Translations under genes and position numbers: made by a program
Part shown: positions 60,691 to 64,000 of the stretch, piece after piece
Position numbering within the stretch: position 1 is the stretch's first letter
Layout: the number at the start of each line of letters is the position of its first letter
The notes under the pieces: generated by a model
What the model saw: only the letters and a program-made list of their open reading frames with translations
What the model was told of the DNA's origin: nothing
The model's database searches: none
Source of the DNA: Epiperipatus broadwayi
Lineage: Eukaryota; Onychophora; Udeonychophora; Euonychophora; Peripatidae
NCBI GenBank assembly: GCA_028023455.1
Contig: JAQFVV010012986.1
Coordinates: 12,501 to 76,500, forward strand
DNA length: 64,000 nucleotides
Reading direction: 5' to 3'

Positions 60691-61985
60691 ATCACATTAT
60701 GGAATTTTATTATATAATGACAATGCTATTTTGAACAGATGTAATAAAAAATTTAATCACTTTTTAAATAATAATACTAGTAAGACAATGACTTTTAATA
60801 ATATAAGACAACCAGTTTAATAAAGCCAATTTTTTTATGATAGTAAAAATTGAAAGTCTGCAGGTGCTGATAAAATATCTGGATATTAATTGAAATAGGT
60901 GGTTACATATTAGTTTTAGCTTTAAACAATTTAGAATGTCTTAAGAATATACAGACCCATGAAGTTATCTTGCCTGATCTTATGTACGATTACGTTGACA
61001 CAGTTTTAATAATAAAATAAATATACAACAACTATAATTAAATATTATCTACTAAAGAAAAATAATTTCAAAGCTTTTGTTGGTTCTTCCAATCATAGAT
61101 GAATGGTTATGAAAGATTCACTGTCATTTAAGGAAATTGATAGCTATTAAAAACATATTTTTATTGTCAGGCAAATGCAATAATTTATAAACTGCATTTA
61201 TTGATTTGATCAAGAAATTTGACTTAGTTAGGAACAATGGTATATATTATTGATAAACAGAGCAAAACGCTCCATACAGTATTGCCACCTGTGCTAAACA
61301 GAGTAATCAATGGATGCCAGAAGGCTTATGCATAAAATCCCTATCTAATGCCTACTCATCCAATATCCCCAGACTAGTTTCTGGCTTGTGGCCTTATCAG
61401 TGAGGAGCTTTGGATCTGAGAGCACTGCATCTAGATCTTAGGATCTAATGCAACCCTCTAGCAATCGCCTTTTATCTCTACTTAACTACAAAACTATGAG
61501 AATGAAATTGAAAACACAAAAAATATTTTCAATCTAAGCTCAATAGCTTATATAGTCATATGGGTCTGAACTCAGTTCAGCACCCATACATTTTGGTGTC
61601 TTTGGCTCTTTTACAACAATACCCACCACTATCCTATTAGGCAGGATTGGTGTTAAACCATTAAGCATCACATGATCACATGATTACTCTGTTTAGCACA
61701 GGTGGCAATACTGTATGGAGAGTTTTGCTCTGTTTATCAACAATTAAGGTGCTAGTATAGGAAATTTGATCATGTGATGATATATATTATTGTTAACCAT
61801 AAACATTGTTTAAAATTAATTGATCAACAAATTGCTCCAATATTGTTTTCAATTCTTAAGAAAGCTATTTTTGCCAGTTCAAAAGAAGATTTTCAAAATA
61901 TAATTACTGTTCTCTTTGCAACATTTAAAGAATCTGATTTAATAATTAAGGTTCAAAAAATAGAAGTCTTTATTAACTTGTAATG
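60690..61985 (+). pseudogene. Degraded LINE reverse transcriptase, split by a foldback element
   Basis: Left of the foldback, short readable pieces follow RT order: SAGADKISGY-like (linker GKAPGxDGI), KHIFIVRQMQ-like, then FIDLIKKFDLVRNNGIYY, which matches the FIDLxKAFDxVxR box. Right of it, FASSKEDFQNIITVLFATF followed by IIKVQKIEVFI matches the segment after the ADD box (A.+.EDLQ.I+..F......L.I...KTEV). The foldback at 61250-61740 sits between. Very many stops. The clade is not determined, though it differs from LINE-A and from the RTE copy beyond it. Confidence 0.5.
61250..61740. mobile_element. Foldback DNA element, longest copy in the window
   Basis: The left end TTGATAAACAGAGCAAAAC is followed by ctccatacagtattgccacc, tgtgctaaacagagtaatca and atgg. 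The right end is the close complement, ending gctctgtttatcaa. The interior of about 350 bp is more GC-balanced (ccccagactagtttctggct, gatctgagagcactgcatct) and has no coding frame. Relatives are at 25113-25301 and 9445-9512. A 12-bp repeat (tatatattattg) at 61241-61252 and 61781-61792 might be a target duplication, but it leaves about 40 bp unexplained on the right. Confidence 0.85.
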
Positions 61986-63729
61986 AAAAATGTAAAACTA
62001 GAGTGACAAAACTTATTAAGAAAAACATTTACAGTTGATATTTCTAATCTTCAGAAACCTTTCAATGAATTTCAATTAGAAATTGCAAATTGGTTTTAAG
62101 TTTTAGTAGCTTTGAATCATGATACAGATTTGAATAAAATTAATAGGAAAATAAGTGATATGTTCTTTTAAAAATTGTAACAAAGATGGCTGGTAAAAAA
62201 AAATCATCAATTGATCAAAATAAAATTTTTAATATGACTAGAGAATTTATGAAAAAAAAGGGAGCATAAGGATATATAAAATGATGCATTAAGAAAGATT
62301 GAATATCTTGAATTTTATAACATGGTGCAAAAAGAATTGCTGATATAAGCAAGTATAATTGTGAACTAACAAAGAAAACTATAGAAGAAAATAAATGTCT
62401 CAAGAGTGTAAAACCACAATTTGGTATATTAGTAGAAAACTTACATCTGCACTAAGAAGAAAAGGTAAAACTATTACTAAAAAGTGAAATGACATCATGA
62501 AATGGGTAAAATAGTTTTATCAAGAATTATACAGTAATAAAAAACAAGTATCTCCTACATCTATTAATATTCTGAATTGCACAAAATTTAAAATGAAGAA
62601 GTGAGACATGCAATTAAATTTATAGAAAAAGGAAAAACTCCAGGTAATGATAGAATTATAATCGATATATTAAAAGAAGCAAGTGAAGAAATAGAAAAAG
62701 TTTTTGCTAAGTTATTTACCAAATGTCTAAATGTTAAAAATGTACAAGTAGATTAGAAGAATTCAGTATTAATTTTAATATTTTAAAAAGGTGAAAAGAA
62801 ATATATTATAAATTATAGACCTATCATATTTTTATCGGTTTTATACAAAATTTTTACAATTCATCTACAGAAAACATTGGTTTTCAACCAAGCAAGAGAA
62901 AAAGCTTGATATAAAAGTAGTTTTAGTACAGTAGACTATATCCAAGTATTGAGAGAATCTATTGAAAGGACAATGGATGTGAATGAGTTGCATTATCTTT
63001 TGGATGTGTAGATTATGAAAGGACATTTGATTATATAAGCATTTTTGAAGTGATTGAAGCATTGGATTGTCAAGGTAGGGACCCAGGATATTGTCATATT
63101 CTGAAGAATATTTATAAAAATGCAATAGCAATAATTACATTATGTAATGATACTAGAAAAGTTAACATTGAGAAGAGAGTATGAGAGGATGATTTCAACA
63201 GTGCTGCAGGAAGTAATTTGTGTTTTTAAATGGGATGCTAAAGGAATAAAAAATGGATCTTATTTAAGTGATTTAAATTTTACAGATGATATAGTTTTTT
63301 TTGCAAAGAATGCTTTAGAGCTTCAGGAAATGTTGCAAGAGTTATCAGATGAAAGTAAAAAAGTAAGACTAGAGGTATATGTTAAAAAGACTAAAGTAAT
63401 GTTCAAAGGATTTCTCAAAAATAAAAATAAAGATTTATTATGATGAGTTAGAAGGAATTAATAACTACCAGTACCATGTTCAGATTACTATTACAGATAT
63501 AAACATAATTGATGGAATTAAGCATAGAATAAACTTGGTTGGAGTGCTTTTGGAAGGATTAATTTAATATTAAAAAGAAATAACCCTATATGTTTAAAAA
63601 AAATGTTCTTTACTAAATTAGTCTTACGAATTCTTAGTTGTGGACCTGCGACTTGTACACTTAATAGAAGAGCAATTCAGAGATTACTCAAAGAAATATA
63701 GAGGGGTGCATGTTAGGAGTAGCAAGGTG
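61986..63729 (+). pseudogene. RTE (BovB-like) LINE, degraded
   Basis: Pieces read in RTE order through several frames. The EN-RT linker has EFQLEIANWF and MKKREHKDI, then NDALRKIEY. Next is EEVRHAIKFIEKGKTPGNDR, then YIINYRPIIFLSVLYKIFT. A SSFSTVDYIQVLRESIERTM segment follows, then CHILKNIYKNAIAIITLCND and SYLSDLNFTDDIVFFAKNAL (FxDDI box, Ala to Thr). Last come ELQEMLQELSDESKKVRLEV and a C-terminal RILSCGPATCTLNRRAIQRL segment. The 98-codon frame at 63147-63443 is the longest intact piece. It is cut off near 63729, where a Penelope fragment in the opposite orientation begins. The endonuclease is missing or unreadable. Confidence 0.85.
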
Positions 63730-63732
63730 AGA

Positions 63733-64000
63733 TTACTTTTGTTGTGAATCTACATGAATAATTTTTCTTAATTTATGTTTTTTAATAAAATGTTTTAAAG
63801 TAATTTTATTATCATTATCTATATTAATTTCAATATCTAAATATTTAATCCTGTCTTCAAATTCTACTTTAGTAAATTTAATTTTATATATATTATTATT
63901 AAATTCATTATAAATATTATTCATTATTCTTTTATTACCACTAATTAAAATATCATTAACATATCTAGAGTAATGTATCATTTTTTTGACCAATTACCCT
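63733..64000 (-). pseudogene. Penelope-like element RT fragment running off the window
   Basis: On the minus strand, MIHYSRYVNDILISGNKRIM is followed by NNIYNEFNNNIYKIKFTKVE, then IKYLDIEINIDNDNKITLKH and FIKKHKLRKIIHVDSQQK. This follows the Penelope order RYVDDI...N.....+KFT.E......+LDI.I........T..+.K......+H.+S. The YVDD box reads YVND, so one catalytic Asp is changed to Asn. The frame stops at the junction with the RTE copy. The rest of the RT would lie beyond position 64000. Confidence 0.75.

Noticed and set aside
1-64000. Assignment to cephalopods or another specific phylum
   Set aside because: The TE mix fits several invertebrate groups and I did not see a clear phylum-specific SINE, so I left the host unassigned.

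Overview
The window is strongly AT-rich animal nuclear DNA. It carries one convincing host exon and a dense layer of transposable-element remains. The grounds for an animal are a spliced terminal coding exon (AG acceptor, stop codon, AATAAA-rich 3' flank), several clades of non-LTR retrotransposon (Tx1/L1-like, RTE-like and others), repeated Penelope-like elements with GIY-YIG domains, and a Merlin DNA transposon. The combination fits an invertebrate such as a chelicerate, mollusc or cnidarian. I cannot fix the phylum, and I saw no bacterial-type operons, CRISPR arrays or complete tRNA/rRNA genes.

Layout. 1-5.5 kb: non-coding DNA, microsatellites, an inverted pair of a short repeat (787-893 and 3945-4035) and a LINE-A fragment. 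5.5-8.2 kb: a Merlin element with matching 8-bp target duplications, a Penelope C-terminus and a 155-bp tandem duplication. 11.1-12.9 kb: the terminal exon of an unidentified Asn/Ser-rich repetitive protein. 13.7-25.3 kb: Penelope fragments, hairpin repeats, a hAT-like end and a foldback element. 26.2-37.0 kb: three plus-strand LINE-A copies ending in (ACATC)n-type tails, plus palindromic MITE-like repeats and a ~300-bp-arm palindrome at 33 kb. 40.7-41.8 kb: two Penelope pieces head to head. 45.5-47.7 kb: an RTE scrap and a ~1.5-kb TIR element. 49.4-55.5 kb: an essentially full-length two-ORF LINE (LINE-B) on the minus strand. 60.7-64.0 kb: two stacked degraded LINEs, one split by a foldback element, and a Penelope RT running off the window.

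How the parts work together. LINE-B is the most complete unit. ORF1 is an RNA-binding protein with a CCHC knuckle. ORF2 carries an APE endonuclease, a reverse transcriptase and a C-terminal zinc finger. The two ORFs overlap by 11 nt (ATGAACTATAA), which suggests coupled translation of ORF2. It is flanked by a 15-bp target duplication and disabled by only three frameshifts, so it is probably young. The other elements are fragments, and most would need partner enzymes encoded elsewhere.
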